From: an uncultured Paludibacter sp.
GTDB lineage: Bacteria > Bacteroidota > Bacteroidia > Bacteroidales > Paludibacteraceae
Assembly: GCA_937897985.1 (NCBI GenBank)
Contig: CALCBD010000018.1
Location: 1 to 64,000 of the forward strand
DNA length: 64,000 bases
Reading direction: 5' to 3'
Of this stretch, positions 36,374 through 45,055 are shown one piece after another; within the stretch, counting starts at the first letter, position 1, and every line of letters begins with the position of its first letter. The notes beneath the pieces are model-generated. The model was not told the DNA's origin. It did no database searches and worked only from the letters and a program-made list of their open reading frames with translations. The position numbers and the translations under genes were made by a program.

Positions 36374-37456
36374 CTATTCGATGTATAAATAATCGCAATG
36401 AATCAGAGGTTTCTGATTTTTTTTACCGAGCATTTCACGTGATTTATCGCTGCTGTACTGCGCTTTTCCCACACCAAGCAACCGACCATTGTGATTGATG
36501 ATGTTTACAATGTCGTCTTTTTCAAATTCTCCGGCAATGTTGGTTGCACCGATAGGCAATAAACTTACCGCTTTTTCGCCGGTAAGGGCTTTGGCTGCAT
36601 TTTCGTTGACATGAATCTCGCCTTTTGCAAAACCCTGACTGTGAGCAATCCATTTTTTTACACTCGACACATCTTCGGTCGAAGCGACGAAATGTGTGCA
36701 AACGTGATCTTCTTTCTTGTCGAGTAATCGAATTATAATGTTGTCTGTTTTTCCGTTGGCAATAAAAACTTCTATTCCTTCGTCGGCAATTTTTCGGGCA
36801 ATGCTGGTTTTAGTTGACATGCCTCCACGTCCGAATGTGGATCTTGTTGTCTGAATGTAATCCGAAATATCCTGATTTTTAGTGATTTCTCTTATTACTT
36901 TCGATGAAGGGTCGGAAGGAGAGCCATTGTAAATTCCATCAATGTTGCTCAGAATTATCAGTGCTTCCATATCCATCATCGATGCGATTAGTCCAGATAG
37001 TTCATCATTGTCGGTAAACATTAATTCGGAAACCGATACTGTGTCGTTCTCATTGACAATGGGTATAACTTTGTTATCGAGCATTACCCTCATGCAGTTT
37101 CGCTGATTCAGATAATGCCGCCTGCTTCCGAAATTCTCTTTCATGGTAAGCACCTGACCGACAGTTATTCCGTGTTCGCGAAACAAATCCCAATAATGAT
37201 TGATGAGTTTAGCCTGACCGACTGCTGAAAAAAGCTGACGTTGATCCACTACATCCATTTTTTTGCTTAAACCCAGAATACTTCTGCCCGAAGCCACAGC
37301 TCCGGAAGATATCAATACTATTTCGACACCTTTTTTATGAAGAAAAGCAATCTGATCGACTAATGCCGACATTCTGGTTATGTCGAGTGTGCCATCTGCT
37401 CTTGTCAGTACATTACTACCGATTTTTACTGCTATTTTTTTAAATCGAAGATTCAT
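36374..37456 (-). CDS. proB: Glutamate 5-kinase
   Basis: This is the first enzyme of proline synthesis, 360 residues. The amino-acid-kinase domain shows KIGSNVLTRADGTLD near the N-terminus, LISSGAVASGRSILG, PIVNENDTVS, TDNDELSGLIASMM, and GRGGMSTKTSIARKIADEG. A C-terminal PUA-like domain follows (about 270-360; NENAAKALTGEKAVSLLPIGA), as in the longer form of the enzyme. It lies upstream of the broken lipoprotein gene and proA on the same strand. Confidence 0.95.
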   Translation of the reverse strand: MNLRFKKIAVKIGSNVLTRADGTLDITRMSALVDQIAFLHKKGVEIVLISSGAVASGRSILGLSKKMDVVDQRQLFSAVGQAKLINHYWDLFREHGITVGQVLTMKENFGSRRHYLNQRNCMRVMLDNKVIPIVNENDTVSVSELMFTDNDELSGLIASMMDMEALIILSNIDGIYNGSPSDPSSKVIREITKNQDISDYIQTTRSTFGRGGMSTKTSIARKIADEGIEVFIANGKTDNIIIRLLDKKEDHVCTHFVASTEDVSSVKKWIAHSQGFAKGEIHVNENAAKALTGEKAVSLLPIGATNIAGEFEKDDIVNIINHNGRLLGVGKAQYSSDKSREMLGKKNQKPLIHCDYLYIE

Positions 37457-37566
37457 AAATTTGTTTTCGCATATAAATCCTCAGGGGATTTATTAGTTAA
37501 AGAATGTTTCGGGGATAAACCATTTTTTCAGTAAATGAGAACTCCTTTAAGCATCTGAAAATGAAA

Positions 37567-38550
37567 TCAGGGTGTTTCGCTGTAAATCACATTCAGTAAA
37601 GTGGTTCCGACAGCAAAAAGTGTATTTTTATCAATGTTTTCCATGGTATCGTTGGTAGTGTGCCAGTAAGCCCCGAATCCGCTCCCCGATGCAGGATCGT
37701 ATTGTATAATATCAATACTCGGTATATTAGCCATTCGGTTGACATATAAATGATCGTCGGTAATACCACCACCCTGATCATCAATAAAATACTGGCCAAA
37801 TTCAAGCCGGGATGCTGTCGACCATACCTTGTTTACCACATGAGCCGCAAATTGCATGGAAATTTGTTCTTTGTAAAATTTTGCTCCCGGAGCTCCAACC
37901 ATATCAAGTAAAATTCCAAAACGCGCTGTATAACCGGGTGTGTGTGGGTTTTTACACCAGTATTGAGTACCCAGACACCATGAATCTTCCGTATTCCCGG
38001 TTGTATTTTCGGTTGCACCATAATCTTCAGCATCAAAAAAAATGATATCGATACCAATGGCCGGTTTCTGAATGCCTGCCTGCCGGGCTATTTCGAGAAG
38101 TACACCAACTCCGCTCGCACCATCATTTGCTCCCTGAACCGGTTGATTCCTTTTCGATTGATCCGGATCATGATCGCTCCAGGGACGTGAATCCCAATGC
38201 GAAAACAGCAGAATACGTTCCTTGCTTTCTGTATTGAAAGAGCCGATAATATTAACGGAATTCAGTTTCGTACCATTAAATGCTGTTAATGTTGCTTTTT
38301 GCTCGGTGACAGTAGCCCCGAATTTTTTCAAAGTTGCCGAAAGATAGGCGGAGCAAAGCTCATGAGCTTTACTATTGGGAACACGCGGACCAAAATTAAC
38401 CTGTTGTTCAACAAATTTCCGCGCTGAATCAGCCGAAAATGCAGGAACCTGTGTTACGGGTTCGACAGGTTTTGCTATTGTTTTCTGTTGTGTTTTATTA
38501 CAGGCAACTGTAAGTAAAGCAATTATTAATAATAAATTAATTTTTTTCAT
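37567..38550 (-). CDS. M28-family metallopeptidase / glutaminyl cyclase-like lipoprotein
   Basis: This 327-residue lipoprotein has lipobox TVAC. The zinc-peptidase core shows FSHWDSRPWSDHDPD, GANDGASGVGVLLE, IIFFDAEDYG, and a late THDHLYV-like GITDDHLYV. It resembles the Bacteroidales glutaminyl-peptide cyclotransferase-like M28 proteins, which make N-terminal pyroglutamate on exported proteins. The start at 38550 is chosen over an upstream TTG at 38625, because it begins the lipoprotein signal and because the upstream codon overlaps the promoter box at 38623-38630. Confidence 0.88.
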   Translation of the reverse strand: MKKINLLLIIALLTVACNKTQQKTIAKPVEPVTQVPAFSADSARKFVEQQVNFGPRVPNSKAHELCSAYLSATLKKFGATVTEQKATLTAFNGTKLNSVNIIGSFNTESKERILLFSHWDSRPWSDHDPDQSKRNQPVQGANDGASGVGVLLEIARQAGIQKPAIGIDIIFFDAEDYGATENTTGNTEDSWCLGTQYWCKNPHTPGYTARFGILLDMVGAPGAKFYKEQISMQFAAHVVNKVWSTASRLEFGQYFIDDQGGGITDDHLYVNRMANIPSIDIIQYDPASGSGFGAYWHTTNDTMENIDKNTLFAVGTTLLNVIYSETP

Positions 38551-38622
38551 TTGAAAATAATTATAATTTTTGCTCTTTTTGCACCAAAATTCAACGGTTT
38601 TGTTTTTTTTCGGAACTGACCA

Positions 38623-38630
38623 CAAAGATA
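38623..38630 (-). promoter_or_regulatory. -7 promoter box of the M28 gene
   Basis: Plus-strand CAAAGATA reads TATCTTTG on the minus strand, a match to TAnnTTTG. No good upstream TTG is present at the usual distance. It predicts transcription starting about 65 bases before the ATG at 38550. Confidence 0.55.
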
Positions 38631-38943
38631 CAAATAATTAGCATTTGATATATACTGATTGTTAGTAATCTGAAATTTCGGAATAATTGATTCTTTATTG
38701 CGTGTTTTTTTTAAATTTGCATTTACTTTCAGTTTGAAACCGCAAGCTTCGAAATTGTCGATACTGAAGGTCAGGACAATATCAATAATTTGAATAAAAT
38801 GAATTTTTTATTTATTTTTGTTATATCCGGAAGTAATTCATAAGTGATTTGTAAACAGCTGGTTATTTGTTTTTTGTTAAATTATTTCTTCTTTCGGATT
38901 TGTCCAACTGATAAAAAACAGGTTGTAAAACATATTTTTTGAC
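38631..38943. other. Gene-free AT-rich stretch
   Basis: No coding gene is supported on either strand and no repeat was noticed. It holds only the upstream side of the M28 promoter and, at its right edge, the -33 element of the candidate small RNA. Confidence 0.5.
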
Positions 38944-38980
38944 TTGTTTGGAATTGAAATTCAGCGTTTCTTTGCAACCG

Positions 38981-39066
38981 TTAACTAAACAACACAATCT
39001 TTTTTATACCTTAAAAAACTAATACCTAATGAAACGCGAGACTTTGTGAAAAGTCTCGCGTTTTTT
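38981..39066 (+). ncRNA. Candidate small RNA with strong terminator
   Basis: A promoter-like TTG (38944-38946), a 20-base gap and TTTCTTTG (38967-38974) precede about 85 bases of non-coding sequence. That sequence ends in a perfect 10-bp hairpin and a T run (39035-39066). The short ATG inside would encode only a few codons overlapping the hairpin. The -7 box departs from consensus at its second base. It could instead be an attenuator for the etf operon, but a better promoter lies between it and etfB. Confidence 0.45.
39035..39066 (+). terminator. Rho-independent terminator upstream of etfB
   Basis: CGCGAGACTT (39035-39044) pairs perfectly with AAGTCTCGCG (39051-39060) around a six-base loop, followed by TTTTTT. 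No plus-strand gene lies upstream for it to terminate, which is the main argument for a small RNA here. Confidence 0.85.
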
Positions 39067-39121
39067 GTTGTGTGGTTACTTAAAAAAAATGCACAATATT
39101 TTGAAAGTGTGCAATTTTAAG

Positions 39122-39151
39122 TTGTTTTTTCGATAAAAACAGCTAATTTTG
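39122..39151 (+). promoter_or_regulatory. Promoter of the etf operon
   Basis: TTG at 39122-39124 and TAATTTTG at 39144-39151 are separated by 19 bases, matching the Bacteroidota consensus in both boxes and spacing. The start codon of etfB is at 39218. Confidence 0.7.
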
Positions 39152-39217
39152 CATTCAATTATCAGAAATTTTAAAAAAAGAATCAATCTATTCTATAATT
39201 AACTAAATAATAAAGTA

Positions 39218-40090
39218 ATGAGTTTTAAAATTGTTGTTCTTGCCAAGCAAGTGCCGGACACGCGCAATGTGGGTAAAGATGCCATGAAGGCGGATGGAAC
39301 CGTAAACCGTGCCGCGCTTCCTGCCATTTATAACCCCGAAGATCTGAATGCGCTTGAACAGGCTTTGCGCTTAAAATCGAAAATTGAAGGTGCTACCGTG
39401 CATGTTCTGACTATGGGACCGGCGCGTGCTGCCGAAATTATTCGTGAAAGTATGTATCGGGGAGCTGACGGTGGCTTTCTTCTGAGTGGACGTGAGTTTG
39501 CCGGTTCCGATACCCTGGCTACTTCTTATGCTTTGGCCTGTGCCATACGCAAAATGGGAAAAGTAGATATTATTGTCTGTGGTCGTCAGGCTATTGACGG
39601 GGACACTGCTCAGGTTGGACCGCAGGTTGCCGAAAAGCTGGGAATGCCTCAAATTACCTATGCCGAAGAAATAATTGACTGTTCCGAAAACAAAATTACA
39701 GTTAAACGCCGACTTGAAAGAGGTGTAGAAGTAGTTAAAGGCACATTGCCTCTTCTGATTACTGTAAATGGTTCTGCACCGGCTTGTCGTCCGCGTCACG
39801 CCAAACTTACCCTCAAATACAAACATGCAGCCACACCGACCGAAAAACAGGATTCGGGCTCGGATTATACTGACCTTTACAATTCGCATCCTTACCTGAA
39901 TATCAACGAATGGGGTGTGAATGACATCGAACATGATATTCAATGGCTCGGTCTTACCGGTTCACCTACTAAAGTAAAACAAATTGAAAATGTTGTATTT
40001 ACTGCCAAAGAAAGCAAAAGATTAACTGCTTCGGATGCCGAAATTGAAGATTTAATGAAAGAATTAATTGCTAATCATACTATTGGATAA
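39218..40090 (+). CDS. etfB: Electron transfer flavoprotein subunit beta
   Basis: This 290-residue cytosolic FixA/EtfB protein shows KQVPDTRNVG at the N-terminus, YNPEDLNALEQALRLK, GPARAAEIIRESMYRGAD, and VCGRQAIDGDTAQVGPQVAEKLG. The last is the AMP/FAD-side motif of the family. It is somewhat longer than classical EtfB (about 250) because of a C-terminal extension, as in other Bacteroidota. It pairs with the EtfA gene 95 bases downstream and probably carries electrons for the acyl-CoA dehydrogenase of the same operon. Confidence 0.95.
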   Translation: MSFKIVVLAKQVPDTRNVGKDAMKADGTVNRAALPAIYNPEDLNALEQALRLKSKIEGATVHVLTMGPARAAEIIRESMYRGADGGFLLSGREFAGSDTLATSYALACAIRKMGKVDIIVCGRQAIDGDTAQVGPQVAEKLGMPQITYAEEIIDCSENKITVKRRLERGVEVVKGTLPLLITVNGSAPACRPRHAKLTLKYKHAATPTEKQDSGSDYTDLYNSHPYLNINEWGVNDIEHDIQWLGLTGSPTKVKQIENVVFTAKESKRLTASDAEIEDLMKELIANHTIG

Positions 40091-40185
40091 TGTGTCAATA
40101 TGCCAATCATTCAGTTTGCCAAAAAATGTTCAGATTTTTATGTTCATTGGCAATTCAGATATTGGCAAATTAATCAATTGAAATA

Positions 40186-41205
40186 ATGAATAATATAATT
40201 GTATATCTCGAAATAGAAGATGGCATCGTAGGTGATGTAAGTCTTGAATTGCTTACCAAAGGCCGGTCGCTGGCCGATCAGTTGAAATGCAAACTCGAAG
40301 CAGTGGCTGCCGGTTATCAACTCGATTCGATAGGGAATCAGATTTTTCCTTATGGGGTCGACACCCTGTATTTAGCCGATGATAAAAGATTGGCTCCTTA
40401 TACTACTCTGCCACATACTTCTTTGTTAGTCAACCTTTTCAAAGAAGAAAAACCTCAAATTGCACTTATGGGAGCTACTTCCATCGGTCGCGATCTCGGT
40501 CCGCGCGTTTCTTCAGCTCTTTTCAGTGGCCTCACTGCCGACTGTACCTCTCTCGAAGTGGGTACTTACGAGGATAAAAAAGCTGCTAAAGTTTACGAAA
40601 ATCTATTGTATCAGATTCGTCCGGCATTCGGAGGGAATATCGTTGCTACTATTGTGAATCCTGATTGTCGTCCGCAAATGGCCACCGTTCGCGAAGGTGT
40701 AATGAAAAAAGAAATCAGGGATGTGAAATATGCAGGCAAAACACGAAAACTGGATGTGTCAAAATATGTGTCCGACACTGATTTTGTTATCGAAGTGATT
40801 GAACGTCACATGGAAAAATCAAAAGTAAATCTGAAAGCATCTCCCATTATTGTTTCGGGAGGTTACGGTATGGGAAGTGCTGAAAATTTCAAAATGCTTT
40901 ATGATTTGGCCGCTGTGCTTGGTGGCGAAGTAGGAGCATCAAGGGCCGCAGTTGATTCAGGTATGGTTGAACATGAACGCCAGATCGGTCAAACCGGAAC
41001 CACCGTTCGCCCCAAACTATACATTGCCTGCGGAATCTCCGGACAAATTCAACACATTGCCGGAATGCAGGAAAGTGCCATGATTATCGCCATCAATAAC
41101 GATCCTCATGCGCCGATCAATCAGATAGCAGATTACGTCATTACAGGAAGTGTGGAAGAAGTAATCCCGAAAATGATTCAGTATTATAAGAAAAACAGTA
41201 AATAA
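40186..41205 (+). CDS. etfA: Electron transfer flavoprotein subunit alpha
   Basis: This 339-residue FixB/EtfA protein has the C-terminal FAD-binding domain: IIVSGGYGMGSAENFKMLYDLAAVLGGEVGASRAAVD, QIGQTGTTVRPKLYIACGISGQIQH, and AIIAINNDPHAPINQIADYVITG. The N-terminal domain contains GATSIGRDLGPRVSSALFSGLTADCT. It forms the heterodimer with EtfB. Between the two genes, TTTGCCAA and TTGGCAAA form a weak inverted repeat of unclear role. Confidence 0.95.
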   Translation: MNNIIVYLEIEDGIVGDVSLELLTKGRSLADQLKCKLEAVAAGYQLDSIGNQIFPYGVDTLYLADDKRLAPYTTLPHTSLLVNLFKEEKPQIALMGATSIGRDLGPRVSSALFSGLTADCTSLEVGTYEDKKAAKVYENLLYQIRPAFGGNIVATIVNPDCRPQMATVREGVMKKEIRDVKYAGKTRKLDVSKYVSDTDFVIEVIERHMEKSKVNLKASPIIVSGGYGMGSAENFKMLYDLAAVLGGEVGASRAAVDSGMVEHERQIGQTGTTVRPKLYIACGISGQIQHIAGMQESAMIIAINNDPHAPINQIADYVITGSVEEVIPKMIQYYKKNSK

Positions 41206-41240
41206 TTAGTCAGAAGATTAATTGAAGTTGTAGAATATAA

Positions 41241-41308
41241 GGAAGTTAAAGAAGTTAGGAAGTTAAAGAAGTTAGTAAGTTAAAGAAGTTAGTAAGTTAA
41301 AGAAGTAA
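41241..41308. repeat. 17-bp tandem repeats, left flank of the IVP-type gene
   Basis: Four head-to-tail units of GGAAGTTAAAGAAGTTA start at 41241, 41258, 41275 and 41292, the last two with GT in place of GG. The core GAAGTTA is the reverse complement of the core TAACTTC in the right-flank array at 41834-41890. Confidence 0.88.
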
Positions 41309-41420
41309 ATAGAGTAACAGACGATATAGATTTAATTGAAGGATGTATGTTGTTCAAACTGTTGAATTTAAACGGTTTATAAAATAATTGAGTTTAATAA
41401 ATTGTTGAAGGAAATAAGAA

Positions 41421-41816
41421 ATGTCACAAACAAAATCATTTGTTGATTTAAGAATGTGGAAACAAGCCCACAGTTTTGTTTTGGAAACATACAGGCTAAC
41501 TGCAACATATCCTAAACATGAACTATTTGGTTTAATATCACAGTTTCGGAGAGCAGCTATTTCAATACCTGCAAATATTGCTGAAGGATATAAAAGATTA
41601 AGTAAAACAGAGAAATTAAGATTTTTCAACATTGCTCAAAGTAGTCTTGAAGAATGCAGATACTATATTATTCTCTCAGGTGATTTAAATTATATTGATT
41701 ATATTCAGTCTGACTGTTTAAAATTATTAATCGAAGAAACAAGCAAATCTTTAAATAATTATTGTGAAAAGCTATTAATTGATTTAAATAACATCAAAAA
41801 TGATTTCAGAACTTAA
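41421..41816 (+). CDS. Four-helix-bundle protein of the 23S rRNA IVP family
   Basis: This 131-residue protein shows the family signature FVDLRMWKQAHSFVLETYRLTATYP, then SQFRRAAISIPANIAEGYKRLSKTEKLRFFNIAQSSLEECRYYIILS. The family was named for proteins encoded in intervening sequences of 23S rRNA, and the fold is shared with Avd of diversity-generating retroelements. No reverse transcriptase or rRNA is nearby. It sits between etfA and the acyl-CoA dehydrogenase gene in the same orientation, bracketed by oppositely oriented short-repeat arrays, and looks like an inserted cassette. Its role is unknown. Confidence 0.9.
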   Translation: MSQTKSFVDLRMWKQAHSFVLETYRLTATYPKHELFGLISQFRRAAISIPANIAEGYKRLSKTEKLRFFNIAQSSLEECRYYIILSGDLNYIDYIQSDCLKLLIEETSKSLNNYCEKLLIDLNNIKNDFRT

Positions 41817-41833
41817 TCTTCTTTGCGTTTACT

Positions 41834-41890
41834 TAACTTCGTCTAACTTCGTCTAACTTCAACTAACTTCAACTAACTTCAACAAACTTC
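41834..41890. repeat. 10-bp tandem repeats, right flank of the IVP-type gene
   Basis: Units TAACTTCGTC (two) and TAACTTCAAC (three) run head to tail, with a last variant AAACTTC. The array begins 17 bases after the gene's stop codon. Its core is the inverted form of the left-flank core GAAGTTA. Confidence 0.88.
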
Positions 41891-41926
41891 AAAATTAAAA
41901 AAACCAACTTCATAAATATAAATATT

Positions 41927-43639
41927 ATGAACTACTTTAGTAACAACCCGGCTTTAAAGTTCCAGTTATCGCATCCGTTGATGCAAAAAATTGTAACGCT
42001 GAAAGAGCAAAACTTTGCCGATAAAGATAAATATGATTATGCATCACGCGATTTTGAGGATGCAATTGATAATTATGAAAAAGTACTTGAAATTATCGGC
42101 GGGATTTGTGCCGAAGTAATAGCCCCGAACGCCGAAAGTGTTGACCACGATGGTCCGCTGGTGTTGAATAACCGTGTACAATATGCCAGAGGGACACAGG
42201 AAAATCATGAAGCTTTAGCTCAGGCCGGTCTTTACGGAATGGCTTTACCACGTCAGTACGGTGGACTCAATTTTGCCATGATACCTTATGTGATGGGTGG
42301 AGAAATGGTGTCACGTGCCGATGCCGGTTTCGCCAATATCTGGGGATTACAGGACTGTGCCGAAACTATCGCCGAATTTGCAGATGAAGAAATTAAGGCT
42401 GAATTTCTGCCCCGAGTTTGTGAAGGGCAAACCTGTTCGATGGATCTTACAGAGCCTGATGCCGGTTCCGATCTTCAGGCTGTGCAGTTACGGGCAACTT
42501 ACAGCGAAAAGGATGGCATTTGGTATCTCAATGGTGTAAAACGTTTTATTACCAACGGTGACGCACAAATAAAACTCGTGTTGGCACGTTCGGAAGAAGG
42601 TACCAACGATGGTCGTGGTTTATCTTATTTTGTTGCCGACAACAAACATGACCATACTGTGAAAGTTCGTCGTATTGAAAACAAATTGGGTATCAAGGGT
42701 TCACCTACCTGCGAACTCGTATTTACAAATACACCTGCCAAACTGGTTGGTGCCCGCCGCATGGGTTTGATTAAATACGTAATGTCGCTGATGAATGGAG
42801 CCCGTCTGGGAGTTGGTGCGCAGTCGGTTGGTGTTTCGCAGGCCGCTTATGATGAAGCAATTGCATATGCTCGCGAACGTCGCCAGTTTGGAAAAGCAAT
42901 CATTGAATTTCCGGCAGTATACGAAATGGTTTCGATGATGAAAGCTAAACTCGATGCTACCAGAGCTTTGTTGTACGAAACCACCCGTTTTGTAGATGTT
43001 TATAAAGCATATGAAGGTTTGGAAGCCAGCCGTAAATTAACTCCCGAGGAAAAGGCCGATTATAAGGATTTTCAAAGACTTGCAGATGCTTTTACTCCAA
43101 TGCTGAAAATGTTTTCGAGTGAATTTGCCAACCAGAATGCGTATGATTCAATTCAGGTGCATGGTGGTTCGGGCTTTATGAAAGATTATGCCTGCGAACG
43201 TATTTACAGGGATGCACGTATTCTGACAATCTACGAAGGTACTTCTCAGTTGCAAACGGTAGCAGCCATCAGACACGTCACCACAGGTACTTATCTGAAG
43301 CAAATTCGTTTTTATGAATCACAGACAATTAATCCCGAATTTGATTCGTTGCGTAAACGACTGATCAGCATGACTAATTTGTACGAAAACTCAGTGAACC
43401 GAGTAGTTGAATCAAAAAATCAGGAATATCTTGATTTTCAGGCACGTCGACTTGTTGAGATGGCCGGACATATCATTATGAGTTATCTGCTTATCATTGA
43501 TGCAACACGTGATAAAGAAGATTTATTTCGTAAGTCGGCCGAAATTTATCTGAAATTCGCCGAGGTGGAAACCAGAAAACATGCTACTTATATCAAAACT
43601 TTCGAAGTAGAAAATGTAGATATTTATAAAATTGTTTAA
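41927..43639 (+). CDS. Acyl-CoA dehydrogenase
   Basis: This 570-residue FAD flavoenzyme oxidises acyl-CoA to enoyl-CoA and passes electrons to ETF. The core shows GLYGMALPRQYGGLNF, CSMDLTEPDAGSDLQAV, GIKGSPTCELVFTN, ARERRQFGKAIIEFPAV, and VHGGSGFMKDYACERIYRDARI, followed by the YEGT block with Glu437, the usual catalytic base. The C-terminal extra of about 120 residues (after LKQIRFYESQ) fits the longer Bacteroidota members. It would be operonic with etfBA were it not for the inserted IVP-type cassette between them. Confidence 0.94.
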   Translation: MNYFSNNPALKFQLSHPLMQKIVTLKEQNFADKDKYDYASRDFEDAIDNYEKVLEIIGGICAEVIAPNAESVDHDGPLVLNNRVQYARGTQENHEALAQAGLYGMALPRQYGGLNFAMIPYVMGGEMVSRADAGFANIWGLQDCAETIAEFADEEIKAEFLPRVCEGQTCSMDLTEPDAGSDLQAVQLRATYSEKDGIWYLNGVKRFITNGDAQIKLVLARSEEGTNDGRGLSYFVADNKHDHTVKVRRIENKLGIKGSPTCELVFTNTPAKLVGARRMGLIKYVMSLMNGARLGVGAQSVGVSQAAYDEAIAYARERRQFGKAIIEFPAVYEMVSMMKAKLDATRALLYETTRFVDVYKAYEGLEASRKLTPEEKADYKDFQRLADAFTPMLKMFSSEFANQNAYDSIQVHGGSGFMKDYACERIYRDARILTIYEGTSQLQTVAAIRHVTTGTYLKQIRFYESQTINPEFDSLRKRLISMTNLYENSVNRVVESKNQEYLDFQARRLVEMAGHIIMSYLLIIDATRDKEDLFRKSAEIYLKFAEVETRKHATYIKTFEVENVDIYKIV

Positions 43640-43920
43640 CTGAAAAAATGTTTTATTATTTGTTTAAATCATAATTGTTGAGACTGTTACTGATTTTAAG
43701 CATGATATTTGAGAAACTCTTAAGGGCTTATGAGTCTTTAAGAGTTTTTTTTGAATATTATACTTAAAGTCAGGTTTTTTGCAGGTTAAGCAGTTGCAGT
43801 TTTCGATTGAATACCATTAAAAAAGGGAAATAAAGAGCTTAACAGCAAAAGTCTGTTTTATAACAATAAATAAACATTACATTTTTTTTAATATTATTTT
43901 CTTAAAGTCAATCATTTATC
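43640..43920. other. Intergenic stretch between acyl-CoA dehydrogenase and lipoprotein genes
   Basis: It holds the terminator at 43714-43752 and otherwise AT-rich sequence, with no supported gene. The promoter of the next gene begins at its right edge. Confidence 0.6.
43714..43752 (+). terminator. Terminator of the etf/acyl-CoA dehydrogenase operon
   Basis: AAACTCTTAA (43714-43723) pairs with TTAAGAGTTT (43738-43747) around a 14-base loop, followed by T-rich sequence. It lies 75 bases after the dehydrogenase stop codon. Confidence 0.75.
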
Positions 43921-43928
43921 TATCTTTG
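43921..43928 (+). promoter_or_regulatory. -7 box of the coiled-coil lipoprotein gene
   Basis: TATCTTTG matches TAnnTTTG. An upstream TTG is not clear. It predicts a leader of more than 100 bases before the ATG at 44058. Confidence 0.55.
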
Positions 43929-44057
43929 CAGACGAGGTTTACCTGAATAAACTTTTTCAGTAAAAGAAGTTTTTATAGCTTCCGAAAAATGCCGGAAATA
44001 CTCAAACCAAATAAATATAGTCGTTACCAAATTTATTCATCACTAAAAAAAACAAAA

Positions 44058-44939
44058 ATGAGAACAATTAAATTTTCTGCACTCTTTACAGTGCTTGTAT
44101 TTCTTTCGGTATCTTGTGTTGAGCATTCAGGAAAATACAAAGCTTTGTTGGCACAGCGGGATTCTCTTGAACAGGTTAAAATTGCACTTGACTCCAATTA
44201 TAATCAATCGCTTGTACTTTTGAACGACATCGAATCAGGTTTTTCGGAAATAAATCATAGTGCAAGTGAAATGAAAGTTAATCTGATTGGTTCGGAAGGA
44301 AAAGTGACCAAAAAACGGGAACTGATAGCTGCTCAAATGTCGGCAATCAAACAGACCATTGAAGATAATAAAGCAAAAATTGCTGAACTTCAGCGTCTGG
44401 CTTCGAAAAATGGAAAAGCCAATGCACTGCTTTCCGAAACAATTAAACGTCTGCAGGCTGAAATGGTAGAAAAAACAGCACAGATTGAATCTCTTAAAGC
44501 AGAACTTGAACAAAAGAATATTAAAATCAGCGAACTGAACACAACTGTCGAAAGTCAAAGTAAAAACATTGCCGAACAACAAAGTGCTATCGAACAACAA
44601 AAATCAAAACTTAAAGCACAGGATGCTGATTTAAATACTGTATGGTACTGTGTTGCAAAGACAAAACAACTGAAAGATGCAAAAATCATAACTACCAGCG
44701 GTCTTTTCAATTCCACTAAGAAAGTGCTTGATAATGAATTTGATAACAGCTCATTTACACAAGCCGATTTAAGAAATTTATCGTCGGTACCGACCAACAG
44801 TAAGAGAATAAAGATTCTTTCACAACATCCTCAAAACAGCTATAATTTAGTTACCGGCGAGGACAAAACCATTACAATCGAAATTACAAATCCATCGAAA
44901 TTCTGGAGTGTTTCTAAATACCTGGTTGTACAGATTTAA
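44058..44939 (+). CDS. Coiled-coil lipoprotein
   Basis: This 293-residue protein starts MRTIKFSALF with lipobox VSC (Cys20). An upstream in-frame ATG at 43989 would put 23 residues before the signal and is rejected. Residues about 25-190 are long heptad-rich helix (ISEINHSASEMK, LSETIKRLQAEMVEKTAQIESLKAELEQK), a long coiled coil. The C-terminal part (YCVAKTKQLKDAKIITTSGLF and later) is a small conserved domain seen in Bacteroidota Cbp1-like lipoproteins. It is probably periplasmic. The function is unknown. It is monocistronic. Confidence 0.8.
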   Translation: MRTIKFSALFTVLVFLSVSCVEHSGKYKALLAQRDSLEQVKIALDSNYNQSLVLLNDIESGFSEINHSASEMKVNLIGSEGKVTKKRELIAAQMSAIKQTIEDNKAKIAELQRLASKNGKANALLSETIKRLQAEMVEKTAQIESLKAELEQKNIKISELNTTVESQSKNIAEQQSAIEQQKSKLKAQDADLNTVWYCVAKTKQLKDAKIITTSGLFNSTKKVLDNEFDNSSFTQADLRNLSSVPTNSKRIKILSQHPQNSYNLVTGEDKTITIEITNPSKFWSVSKYLVVQI

Positions 44940-44978
44940 TCAGTCGGCATTCAATAACAGATAATATATTTATAATCA

Positions 44979-45027
44979 ACGGGAGGAAAAACAAATTGAA
45001 ATCAATTGTTTTTCCTCCCGTATTTTT
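44979..45027 (+). terminator. Terminator of the lipoprotein gene
   Basis: ACGGGAGGAAAAACAAATTGA (44979-44999) pairs almost fully with the stretch 45002-45021 (TCAATTGTTTTTCCTCCCGT), followed by ATTTTTG. It sits between convergent genes and could also stop transcripts from the polysaccharide locus. Confidence 0.8.
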
Positions 45028-45055
45028 GTGTTTATCATCTCAGCCGGAATAGTTT

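Noticed and set aside
38551..38625. N-terminal extension of the M28 lipoprotein from a TTG codon
   Set aside because: The extension precedes a normal lipoprotein signal, and its start codon overlaps a -7 promoter box.
39371..39943. Minus-strand reading frame of 190 codons
   Set aside because: It is antisense to etfB, has low-complexity, Cys/Phe-rich sequence and no start context.
40091..40185. Inverted repeat TTTGCCAA / TTGGCAAA between etfB and etfA as a terminator or attenuator
   Set aside because: Arms are only 8 bases with a loop of about 40 and no T run, so it is too weak to claim.
41421..41816. Possible Avd component of a diversity-generating retroelement
   Set aside because: The fold family is shared, but no reverse transcriptase, template repeat or variable repeat is present within the neighbouring kilobases.
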